This document shows positions 15,476 through 23,148 of a stretch of DNA of 64,000 bases, one piece after another. Under the pieces are notes generated by a model that worked only from the letters and a program-made list of their open reading frames with translations, made no database searches and was not told the DNA's origin. The DNA is taken from assembly GCF_007829885.1 (NCBI RefSeq), contig NZ_VIWW01000002.1, positions 1 through 64,000 of the forward strand, written 5' to 3'. Positions within the stretch are counted from its first letter, which is position 1; each line of letters begins with the position of its first letter. Source of the stretch: Streptomyces brevispora (GTDB taxonomy: Bacteria > Actinomycetota > Actinomycetes > Streptomycetales > Streptomycetaceae). The position numbers and the translations under genes were made by a program.

Positions 15476-15490
15476 TGTACAGGACGTACA
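15476..15490. promoter_or_regulatory. YefM/Phd-type operator (TGTAC-N5-GTACA)
   Basis: A perfect inverted repeat, TGTAC (15476-15480) and GTACA (15486-15490), sits a few bases before the antitoxin start. It contains the TGTACA core known from YefM-YoeB operators. It is therefore the likely autoregulatory site of the Phd/YefM protein. Because it lies in the divergent gap, it may also affect the pseudo-ClpP gene, which starts 66 bases to the left. Confidence 0.6.
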
Positions 15491-15500
15491 GAAGGATATG

Positions 15501-15794
15501 ATGGGGAGCATGGCCTACGAGATTCCGGTGACGCAAGCCCGAGCTGAGCTCGCCGAACTGATCAACCGTGTTGTCTACGGCGGTGAGCGAGTGGTTGTGA
15601 CGCGGCACGGCAAACCGCTCGTGGCGCTGGTATCGGCCGCTGACCTGGAGCGACTTGAGGACGAGGAGGCGGCGGAGCAGGAGCAGGTGATCAGCTCGGT
15701 CTCCTCGATCGGCTCTTTGCCGTCCGCTACCGGCGAACGGCACCGCTTCGGGATCGCCGCGGAACACCGGGGGCGGCAGGGCCCGGGGGAGTGA
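15501..15794 (+). CDS. Phd/YefM-family antitoxin (no adjacent toxin)
   Basis: A 97-residue protein if started at the ATG at 15501. In-frame ATGs at 15498 and 15510 are also possible, and GAAGGA at 15491 best serves 15501. The N-terminal Phd/YefM DNA-binding domain is clear: AYEIPVTQARAELAELINRV, then GERVVVTRHGKPLVALVS and a leucine-rich helix. The C-terminal tail (about 65-97), which normally binds the toxin, is Ser/Gly-rich. No RelE, YoeB or Doc toxin follows; the gene ends directly in a terminator hairpin. Either it is an orphan or its target is encoded elsewhere. Confidence 0.85.
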   Translation: MGSMAYEIPVTQARAELAELINRVVYGGERVVVTRHGKPLVALVSAADLERLEDEEAAEQEQVISSVSSIGSLPSATGERHRFGIAAEHRGRQGPGE

Positions 15795-15797
15795 TGC

Positions 15798-15848
15798 GGA
15801 AGTGCTGTGCACCCCTGCCCGTGACGGGCAGGGGTGCACAGCACTTCC
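15798..15848. terminator. 51-bp near-perfect palindrome, bidirectional terminator
   Basis: Two exact 25-bp arms (15798-15822 and 15824-15848) surround a single central base. It starts three bases after the antitoxin stop, between convergent genes. There is no T-tract, which is usual in Streptomyces. It would form a very stable hairpin on either strand. Confidence 0.85.
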
Positions 15849-15997
15849 CGACGACGAGCCGGACACCGGCCCAGCCCGCAACGCCGAAGCCCCGGCACCC
15901 TGCCAAAGGGCCGGGCGGACGGGGATACGGGCGGACGGGTATCCGGGCACCGCACCGACCGACCGTCTACGACCGTCCGCCGTCCTCCGCGGCGCGC

Positions 15998-17047
15998 TCA
16001 CACCGTACGGTCGTACCGTTCCAGCCAGGCGTCCTCTGCCGCGTAGTCGAAGAGGCCGGTGCCGTAAGCCCACACCATGGCGGGGTAGGCGTCCTTCCAA
16101 TCACGCCCCGCCAGTTGCGCGGTGATCCACTCGACGGACTCCGGGAGCGACTCGGCATAGCCCGTCACCGGCCGGTAGCCGAGCTCCCGTTCGGCGGCCG
16201 TCATGTCGTACACGATGGGATGCGGGGCGCCCCAGGGCGACAGGCCGACGCCGTCGGGCGAGGCGTCGCCCGGCATCAGCACGGTCTCGGTCTCCCACCC
16301 CAGCACCGCGTCGACCGCCGCACCGATCTCCGCGACCGTCGGCGCCTGCGGGTCGGCTGCGTTGAGCACCCGGGAGCCCGGCCGCAGGGCGGCAAGCCGG
16401 ATCAGCTCGGCCGCGTTGGCGGCGTGCAGCGGATGGAAACGCGACCTCCCCCCGTACGCCAGCACGCGCCGGGCGCGGCGGTCCAGAGCACGTTTCACGA
16501 AGTAGAGCTCGCGCGGCGAGCGGCAGTACGGACCGTGGATCGCGCCCGCCCGCAACAGCGTGACCGGCAGCGTGTCGCCCGCTTCGAGGAGATCCTGCTC
16601 CAGACGGATCTTCCTGGTCCCGTACGTGGCCTCGCCCGGCCGGACCGTGGGCTGCGACTCGGGTATCGGTACCGGGTAGCAGGGCGACCCGTCGGGTTCT
16701 TCCTGCGTGTCGAAACTGCGGCCGCGGTCGTCCTCGTACACCGCACCGCTGGAGACGACCACGGCCGACCCGATCCGGTCCGCCAGATCCGTCAGCTGCC
16801 GGGCATGCTGCCCTCCGTACGCCACCATGTCGACCAGTACGTCGCAGCCGTCGCCGAGGGCCGCCGCGAGCGCACCGTCCTCGTCGCGGTCCAGTGCCGC
16901 CGTCCGTACCTCGTCGCCCCACCTGTCGTCGCGGACGCCGCCTCGCGAGGCCGCGGTCACCGTCCAGCCGTCCGCCACGAGCGCGCGCACCGCGGCCCGT
17001 CCGATCTGGCCGGTCGCTCCCAGCACCCATGCGTGTCCTTTGCCCAT
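15998..17047 (-). CDS. NAD-dependent epimerase/dehydratase family protein
   Basis: A 349-residue extended short-chain dehydrogenase. The nucleotide-binding motif is GATGQIGRAAV (10-20). The expected Tyr-x3-Lys active site is seen as TYGTRKI (about residue 155), and a substrate-binding half with a PLSPWGAP-like segment follows. It most resembles reductases acting on nucleotide sugars or isoflavone-like substrates; the substrate is not clear. The ATG at 17047 is chosen over one 30 bases upstream because the dinucleotide fold begins right after it. Nothing around it indicates a pathway. Confidence 0.88.
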   Translation of the reverse strand: MGKGHAWVLGATGQIGRAAVRALVADGWTVTAASRGGVRDDRWGDEVRTAALDRDEDGALAAALGDGCDVLVDMVAYGGQHARQLTDLADRIGSAVVVSSGAVYEDDRGRSFDTQEEPDGSPCYPVPIPESQPTVRPGEATYGTRKIRLEQDLLEAGDTLPVTLLRAGAIHGPYCRSPRELYFVKRALDRRARRVLAYGGRSRFHPLHAANAAELIRLAALRPGSRVLNAADPQAPTVAEIGAAVDAVLGWETETVLMPGDASPDGVGLSPWGAPHPIVYDMTAAERELGYRPVTGYAESLPESVEWITAQLAGRDWKDAYPAMVWAYGTGLFDYAAEDAWLERYDRTV

Positions 17048-17111
17048 GGACCTCACGCCAGGGGGAGTCAGGAGCACCGAGAAGCGTGGTTCACCGAGCG
17101 CGAATCCGCCG

Positions 17112-17825
17112 TCAGCGTCGCAGTTTCGGGAACTTTCCCGGACGCTCCGCCTGCTCGGCCGCCTTCACCTTGGCCGCGTACTCATCGACGTACTCCTGTC
17201 CGGAGAGACCCAGGATCGCGTACATGATCTCGTCGGTGACAGCCCGGACCGCCGCCTTCTCGTCCTCCAGCCCGGTGTAGCGCGAGAAGTCCAGCGGCTC
17301 GCCGAAGCGGATGGTGACCTGCTTGATGCGCGGTACGACCTTGCCGGGAGGCTGGATCTCGAACGTGCCGACCATGGCGCACGGCACCACCGGCACCTGT
17401 GCCCGGATGGCCATGACCGCGACCCCGACCTTGCCCTTGTAGAGCCGCCCGTCGTGCGAACGGGTGCCCTCCGGATAGATGCCCAGCAACTCGCCCCTGC
17501 TCAGCACCCCGAGCGCCTCGCGGATCGCCGCCTGCCCGGCCTCCTTGCCGGACCGGTCCACCGGGATCTGCCCGGCGCTCCGGAAGAACGCGGCGGTCAG
17601 CCGGCCCTTCACACCGGGACCGGTGAAGTACTTCGCCTTCGCGAGGAAGGTGATGCGCCGTTTGATGATCGCCGGCATCAGGAAGTGGTCGGAGAACGAC
17701 AGATGATTGCCGGCGACGATGGCCGCACCGTCCGCCGGAATATGCTCCGCGCCCTCGATGACCGGGCGGAAGAACAGCCGCAGCAGCGGCCCCAGGACGA
17801 CGTACTTGAGCAGGTAATAGAACAC
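17112..17825 (-). CDS. 1-acyl-sn-glycerol-3-phosphate acyltransferase (PlsC family)
   Basis: A 237-residue membrane-associated acyltransferase that places an acyl chain on lysophosphatidate or a related acceptor. The catalytic NHxxxxD motif is NHLSFSD (about 40-46). The glycerol-phosphate-binding motif is YPEGTRS (about 117-123), and VPVVPCAMVG follows. A hydrophobic N-terminal helix anchors it. Streptomyces carry several paralogues, so the precise acceptor is uncertain. Confidence 0.93.
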   Translation of the reverse strand: MFYYLLKYVVLGPLLRLFFRPVIEGAEHIPADGAAIVAGNHLSFSDHFLMPAIIKRRITFLAKAKYFTGPGVKGRLTAAFFRSAGQIPVDRSGKEAGQAAIREALGVLSRGELLGIYPEGTRSHDGRLYKGKVGVAVMAIRAQVPVVPCAMVGTFEIQPPGKVVPRIKQVTIRFGEPLDFSRYTGLEDEKAAVRAVTDEIMYAILGLSGQEYVDEYAAKVKAAEQAERPGKFPKLRR

Positions 17826-18299
17826 GGGGCGGCTCCCAGGTCGGCCGGATCGGCTCCACAGCTGCGTTTTACCAGGTCAGCGGAGACCTCAGCAGAGGAC
17901 ACCCTATGTGCAGCCGTCGTCCCGTCTACCCGCCCTCGGGCGGGTCGATGCCGTGCCTTTGGCGGCTTTGCCGACCGGACTCCGGTCGGGCCGGGCGCTC
18001 CGGGGCACGGCCGGTACGGGCCGGGGGCGGTCCGTCGCCGCCGGGGAGCGCCTGAGCGGTGACGTCGTGGAGGTACCGCACGGCGAATTCCTCGGGTGGC
18101 GGCGGCGCTCGATCGCCGCGCCGGAGTCGTGGAGCCACCGCCGGTAGCCGAGGGGTCCGAAAAGTTCACCGCGGCCGAGTCCCGTCGCACCGTGACGCAC
18201 CCGGATCCAGGACCGGTCCTCGATCCACCGGAGGTCGAGCGGCCCGGCGGATGCTGCGCGAGGGCGCCGGCCGGACCGCCGTCGCGGTCCCACAGGATG
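17826..18299. other. Stretch with no intact gene (possible decayed coding DNA)
   Basis: Short open frames exist on both strands but none matches a family I know and none has a proper start with ribosome site. Fragments such as ELFGPLGYRRWLHDSG on the minus strand look protein-like but are interrupted. Together with the two remnants to the right, this suggests an eroding region. Confidence 0.4.
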
Positions 18300-18620
18300 G
18301 CCGGGGCGTCAGCGCGCTCGCCGGAATCGGAGGCCCGCGCGCACTCGAAGCCGAGGTGGGAAAGAGGCGGCCCGACGAGCGTGACGACCGTGCGGGGTCC
18401 ACCCGACGTGCTCCCGGTGAACCCCGCCACCAGGGCCGTTCACGAGCTGATCGCCGTGGCGGTCACGGGCAGTACTGAGGGGCACGACCGCCCCCAGGAT
18501 GTCCGACGTGTCGTCCGGGTCCACCGAGGTCAGGAAGACGGGGACACCGTCCTTCCTCGCCCTGGCGATGTCGCCGGGAAGGGCGTCGATGTCCACGCTC
18601 TGCACGATCAGCGCGTCGCA
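18300..18620 (-). pseudogene. Remnant of a substrate-binding protein (periplasmic-binding fold)
   Basis: The minus strand from about 18620 reads CDALIVQSVDIDALPGDIAR, then KDGVPVFLTSVDPDDTSD. This is the middle of a type 1 periplasmic sugar-binding domain. The homology shifts frame near 18430, where it continues as LVAGFTGSTSGGPRTVVTLV. There is no N-terminal half or signal peptide; the sequence stops at about 18620, where an unrelated gene fragment on the other strand begins. It is therefore truncated at its 5' end and frameshifted. Family assignment is moderate. Confidence 0.5.
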
Positions 18621-19096
18621 GGATCCGCCAGGCGAGGGCGAGCGGTACGCCACTGCCCGAGGGGGCCGCAGACGGCGCCCCGACCACCGACCCGGCCGAA
18701 GCCGTCATGCCGTTGCCGCTGGGCGGCGCCAAGGGGTCCGGGATGTCGCTCGCCTTCGAGCTGATCACCAGCGTGCTCGTCGGCGCGCCGATCTTCTCGG
18801 CCTTCCACTCGGGCGACCCCCAGGGCCGCAAGCACCGGCAGAACGCGCTGATCGTCGCGATCGACCCAGCGGCCTTCGGCGACCCGGACGCGTTCGTCGC
18901 CTCCGTGGACACCACCCTGGACACCCTCAAGCGGCTGCCCCCGGCGGCTGCCGCGGACGGGGTCCACTACCCGGGTGAACGCAGCGCCGCCACGGCCGCC
19001 GTCCGGGCCGGGAGCGCAATCGCGGTGGCGCCCAAGGTCTGGCAGCAGCTGACCGCCGCCGCTGAGGCGGGCATCACCGTCCCGGGCGTGCTCTGA
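18614..19096 (+). pseudogene. C-terminal remnant of a Ldh2-family malate/lactate dehydrogenase
   Basis: The plus strand encodes the last 150 or so residues of a malate/lactate/ureidoglycolate dehydrogenase (Ldh_2 family). The reading includes ASGTPLPEGAADGAPTTDPA, LPLGGAKGSGMSLAFELI and GRKHRQNALIVAIDPAAFG. The complete family is about 330-350 residues, so the N-terminal half with its catalytic residues is missing. An internal ATG at 18707 could start a 129-residue product, but it would not be an active enzyme. The break point coincides with that of the opposite-strand remnant. Confidence 0.75.
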
Positions 19097-19128
19097 ACGC
19101 GGCGGCGCCCGCCCCGCGGGCATGACAC

Positions 19129-19158
19129 CGCCCCCTGCCGGATGTCCGGCAGGGGGCG
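19129..19158. terminator. Strong hairpin between convergent units
   Basis: The 14-base arms (19129-19142 and 19145-19158) are exact complements around a two-base centre. It separates the Ldh2 remnant from the end of the cellulase gene and would stop transcription from both sides. Confidence 0.8.
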
Positions 19159-19209
19159 GGCCGTTGGGTGACCTTCTCGCCCGGTCGGTTACCTGAGCGG
19201 GTGGAAAGG

Positions 19210-21330
19210 TCAGGGAGCGGTGCCCCAGGCGAGCGCGCCGGCCACGTACACGCCGATCTTCGTCGAGTCGGCGTAGCTCGTGTTTGTCGAACGGCTGTAG
19301 TCGTCCGCCTCGTTGAAGTTGGACCAGTCGCTCTTGTTCAGCCGCAGTTGCATCTCACCCGTGGAGGCGCCCGCGGCGAGCGTGCCGCTGCCGAAGCTGA
19401 CCTCCAGGTAGTGGCTGGCACCGGCGGCCGAGCTGCCGGAGGACTTCACGCCGAGGGACAGGTTTCCACAGCCGATCACCGCGTAGTCGCACGCCGTGCC
19501 GAAGGTGGAGGACCCGGCCTCGGGGGTGAACCAGTACCGCACCTTCACCGTGGACAGATCCACCGAGGTGCTGCCGGTGTTGACCAGTTGCAGACCCATC
19601 CGGATCTGGTTGTCGGTGGGGGAGGAGTCGGTGTTCTTGTACTGGACCTTGAGCGAGCCCGTCCCGGTGCCGCCGCCCGCGGACGTGGTGGCCGAGACGG
19701 CGGCGGAGGCCGCCGACACATTCCCTGCCGCGTCCTTGGCCTTGACCGTGTAGCTGTAGGTGGTCCCGGCCGTCAGACCGGTGTCCGTGTACGAGGTCGT
19801 GGTGGTGGAGCCCACCCGCACGCCGCCGCGGAACACGTCGTAACCGCTCACCCCGACGTTGTCGGTCGACGCGGTCCAGGACAGCGAGACGCTGCCGCTG
19901 GTCTTCGCCGTTACGGTCACGCCGGTGGGCGCGGTCGGCGCCTGGGTGTCACTGCCGCCGCCGTCGCCGCCGCCGAGCGCCGGGTAGGCGTTGCGCACGA
20001 GCTCCTGGAACTGCGCGGAGAACCAGTGACCCGCGAGCGGGGAGTTCGGCAGGGCGCCGGTCAGGCTGTTGCCGTTGCGGCCGTTACCGGTGTACGTGGG
20101 GTCGCACATCCGGTCGAAACCCTTGCCCTCGTCGTTCGCGACGGGGGCGCTGTTGCCGTCGGACTCGCCCGGGGGCTTGGCCCAGACGTACGCGTCGATG
20201 CCGGCCGCGGGGGCGGTGGTGGGACGCTCGCCGATACCGGCGCCGCTCTGGTTGCACCAGTTGCCCGGGTGGATGCGCCGGTCGACCCGGCCACCGTCCA
20301 CATAGGCGTCCACACTGGTCTGCGGACCGGGGCCGGCGGGCCGCTTGGTGCCGCCCCAGCCGTTGCGGGCCGTGTCGATCAGCATGCCGATGTTCGAGGC
20401 GAAGCCCTGGCTCACCAGCTCGGTGCGCAGTGCCTGGGCGAACGACAGCTCATCGACGTAGTAGTTCCAGTCGACCCACTTGGACTGGCGGACCTGGGTG
20501 CCGTTCACCGTGTCGGTGACCTTGAAGTTCGGCTCCTTGGTGGCCGAGTAGTTGGCGGTGTTCACGATGAAGCCCGTGACGTCGGCGACCGTGGCGCCCT
20601 CCGACGTGGCGGCCTTCTTGAACTCCTGCGCAGACGGGACGAAGTTGGAGTCCCAGCCCAGCCAGCCGTGGTGGGCGGCGTCCACGTAGTTGTAGACGTT
20701 GGGGATGGCACCGAGGGTGTGCAGGGCGTAGCCGACACCCTTCTCGTAGTTGCCGTTCGCCTTCATGGTCGCGCAGGCGTCGGTGGAGCCGGCCGAACCG
20801 CCCGCGTTGGTGACCAGGTTGGGCAGCGAGTCGGGCTCGATGATCGTGACGATGCGCAGGTTCGCGTACGCCGGGTCGGCGAGGATCGCGGAAATCGGGT
20901 TGATGTACTCGTTCTTGTACCGGCTCAGCTCGGTGGGGCCGAGCTCACCGTTGGACGCCAGCGCGGCGCAGTCGCGTCCCGGCAGGTCGTAGATGACGAC
21001 CTGGAACAGGTTGGCGCCCTGGCGCAGTGCCGTGTTGAGGTGCTCGCGCAGGCTCATCGCCTGGGCCGAGCCCTGGATGGCCGCGATGCGGTCCATCCAG
21101 ACGAATCCCGGTTCGTTGGCGATGACACTGCCGCCCGGTTCGGCCGCCGCCTTGGCGGACCAGTCGGGGTTCACGTATGCCTTGGCGCCCACATAGGGGT
21201 TGTCGACCCGTGCCGCCGCCGCTGATGCGGTGGTGGGGATGGCGACCGCCAGTGCCGCGCCCATGGCCAGGGCGGAGAGTGCGGCCAGTTTTCGGCGTAG
21301 CCCGTGCGTGATGGTGCCTCTGGTACTCAT
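19210..21330 (-). CDS. GH6 cellulase with FN3 and CBM3
   Basis: A 706-residue secreted cellulase. Signal peptide about 1-37; glycoside hydrolase family 6 domain about 40-455, with the acid/base region VVIYDLPGRDCAALAS and the IIEPDSLPNLV motif; Gly/Ser linker; fibronectin type III domain about 462-548; family 3 cellulose-binding module about 558-706 (KVQYKNTDSSPTDNQIRMGL to GALAWGTAP). GH6 enzymes attack cellulose from the non-reducing end or internally, and the length suggests a cellobiohydrolase. The ATG at 21330 precedes the signal peptide. Last gene of the four-gene polysaccharidase cluster, 237 bases after the GH12 gene. Confidence 0.95.
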   Translation of the reverse strand: MSTRGTITHGLRRKLAALSALAMGAALAVAIPTTASAAAARVDNPYVGAKAYVNPDWSAKAAAEPGGSVIANEPGFVWMDRIAAIQGSAQAMSLREHLNTALRQGANLFQVVIYDLPGRDCAALASNGELGPTELSRYKNEYINPISAILADPAYANLRIVTIIEPDSLPNLVTNAGGSAGSTDACATMKANGNYEKGVGYALHTLGAIPNVYNYVDAAHHGWLGWDSNFVPSAQEFKKAATSEGATVADVTGFIVNTANYSATKEPNFKVTDTVNGTQVRQSKWVDWNYYVDELSFAQALRTELVSQGFASNIGMLIDTARNGWGGTKRPAGPGPQTSVDAYVDGGRVDRRIHPGNWCNQSGAGIGERPTTAPAAGIDAYVWAKPPGESDGNSAPVANDEGKGFDRMCDPTYTGNGRNGNSLTGALPNSPLAGHWFSAQFQELVRNAYPALGGGDGGGSDTQAPTAPTGVTVTAKTSGSVSLSWTASTDNVGVSGYDVFRGGVRVGSTTTTSYTDTGLTAGTTYSYTVKAKDAAGNVSAASAAVSATTSAGGGTGTGSLKVQYKNTDSSPTDNQIRMGLQLVNTGSTSVDLSTVKVRYWFTPEAGSSTFGTACDYAVIGCGNLSLGVKSSGSSAAGASHYLEVSFGSGTLAAGASTGEMQLRLNKSDWSNFNEADDYSRSTNTSYADSTKIGVYVAGALAWGTAP

Positions 21331-21486
21331 TGCGGCTCCGTGCTCCTCTCGTACGTCTGCGGAAGCTCCCCGCAGACGGGTTCGTGGGGTGTTGCCGGGG
21401 GATGGGCCCGGTGGGGCCCGATGCCCCGTCAGGCCGCCGTCCACGGACGGCGATCTGCGGTGCGTCGGCGAGGACGCCGGTGGTAC

Positions 21487-21531
21487 CCCGATGGCGAGTG
21501 CAGCGGGGCGGATGGGCGACCCGCCATCGGG
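21487..21531 (-). repeat. Inverted repeat in the GH12-GH6 gap
   Basis: CCCGATGGCG (21487-21496) and CGCCATCGGG (21522-21531) are exact 10-base inverted repeats with a 25-base spacer. They lie just after the GH12 stop. It could attenuate or protect the transcript between the GH12 and GH6 genes. Confidence 0.4.
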
Positions 21532-21567
21532 AGTGCGGTGCGGTGGCCGGCCGCGGTCAGCGGCCGG

Positions 21568-23148
21568 TCACGGTGCGGTGCCCGAGACCAGGGCGCCGTT
21601 GATGTACACGGCGACCTTCGAGGCGTCGGCGAAGACCGTGTTGACGGCCCTGCTGTAGTCGTCGGTCTCGTCGAAGACGGACCAGTCGGTCTTGTTGAGC
21701 CGCAGCTGGATCTCGCCGGTGGAGGCGCCCGCGGCCAGGCTGCCGCCGGTGAAGCCGACCTCCAGGTAGTGGTCCGCGCCCGGCGCGGCGGAGCCGGACG
21801 GCTGCACCCGGTGGGTGACGGTGCCGCAGCCGATCACCGCGTAGTCGCACGCGGTGCCGTACGAGGCCGCGCCGGACTCACCGCTGAACCAGTAGCGCAG
21901 GGTGACCTTGCTCAGATCGACCGCTGTGGTGCCGGTGTTCACCAGTTGGAGGCCCGGCCTGATCTGGTTGTCGCGGGGTGAGGAGTCGTTGTTCTTGTAC
22001 TGGGCCTTGAGCGCGCCGGTCGTCCCGCCGCTGCCTGCCGCGGTGGTCGCGGTGACCTGTGCCGAGTCCGCCGAGGTGTTCCCGGCCGCGTCCCTGGCAC
22101 GCACGGTGTAGCGGTGCGTGGACGAGGCGGCGAGTCCGGTGTCGGTGAACGTGGTCGCTGCGGTGGTGCCCGCCTTGACCCCGTCGCGGTAGATGTCGTA
22201 TCCGCTGACGGCGGTGTTGTCCGTCGACGGCGTCCAGGACAACGAGACCGAGCCGGCGGTCGTGCCGGTCACCGCCACATTCGCCGGCACCGTCGGTGCC
22301 TGGGTGTCGCCCCCGCCGCTGTCCGGTTTCGTGCTCGCGGTGAAGGAGAACTTGTTCATCCCGAGGCCCTGACCGCCCTGCCAGATCTCGAATCCGGCCT
22401 CCGCGTCGATCAGATAGTGTGCGCGGTTGATCGATCCGCGGCCGACGCCGTCGTCGATCAGGCCCTTCACATTGAAGTCGGTGAGCTCGGTGGCGCCGCT
22501 CTGCAGGACGTACGAGATCACCTTCCAGCCCGAGGCGCCCGGCCCGGTCCAGACGTCCCAGGTCCGGCCGTCGAGCTGGACCGTGGCGGTGCGGGACCCG
22601 ATGGGCTGGACACCGCCGCGCTGGTTCATCCAGATCATCAGCTCGGTGCCGTCCGGCTGGTCGTCGGTGACCGGCGCCGAGTTGAACCAGATGTCCATCG
22701 ACACGTTGTACGCGCCGGAGCCGACCTGGGTGGTCGACCAGTCGGTGCGTACGCTGCCCAGCTCGTTCACCCGCAGCGGCAGCCCGCTGTTCGTCGTGCA
22801 CAGACCCCAGTGGCAGCCCTTGTAACTGGAGGGGTACGTGGCCGGGGCGCCGTTCGTCGGCAGCGAGAACGAGGACTTGGTGACGCTCCACGCTCCCGTC
22901 TGCGGGTCCACGGTGACGCACTGCTCGGTCTTGGAGTTCCACTCGTTCTGCTGGTACAGGTACTCCCCGCCCCGCAGTGCGGTGGTCCCCCACGGCGTGC
23001 AGTCGGTGACCGGGGCGGCCGAGGCCGGGGAGGCGCCGGTGAGCATCGAGGCCGCGGCCAGCACGACGGCTGCCAAAACCCCTGCCAGGGACGGGAATCG
23101 GGGGCCGGTGCGTCCGGCCGCTGTGTCTGTCACGCGGTGGCCGCTCAT
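21568..23148 (-). CDS. GH12 endoglucanase with FN3 and CBM3
   Basis: A 526-residue secreted endo-beta-1,4-glucanase. The signal peptide ends near SPASA|APVTD (about residue 46). The GH12 jelly-roll domain (about 47-270) carries the nucleophile Glu in ELMIWMN and the acid/base Glu in GFEIWQGG. A fibronectin type III domain (about 285-365) and CBM3 (about 378-526) follow. The ATG at 23148 overlaps the GH48 stop by four bases (ATGA), indicating translational coupling of endo- and exo-acting enzymes. An upstream extension of the frame lies inside the GH48 gene and is rejected. Confidence 0.95.
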   Translation of the reverse strand: MSGHRVTDTAAGRTGPRFPSLAGVLAAVVLAAASMLTGASPASAAPVTDCTPWGTTALRGGEYLYQQNEWNSKTEQCVTVDPQTGAWSVTKSSFSLPTNGAPATYPSSYKGCHWGLCTTNSGLPLRVNELGSVRTDWSTTQVGSGAYNVSMDIWFNSAPVTDDQPDGTELMIWMNQRGGVQPIGSRTATVQLDGRTWDVWTGPGASGWKVISYVLQSGATELTDFNVKGLIDDGVGRGSINRAHYLIDAEAGFEIWQGGQGLGMNKFSFTASTKPDSGGGDTQAPTVPANVAVTGTTAGSVSLSWTPSTDNTAVSGYDIYRDGVKAGTTAATTFTDTGLAASSTHRYTVRARDAAGNTSADSAQVTATTAAGSGGTTGALKAQYKNNDSSPRDNQIRPGLQLVNTGTTAVDLSKVTLRYWFSGESGAASYGTACDYAVIGCGTVTHRVQPSGSAAPGADHYLEVGFTGGSLAAGASTGEIQLRLNKTDWSVFDETDDYSRAVNTVFADASKVAVYINGALVSGTAP

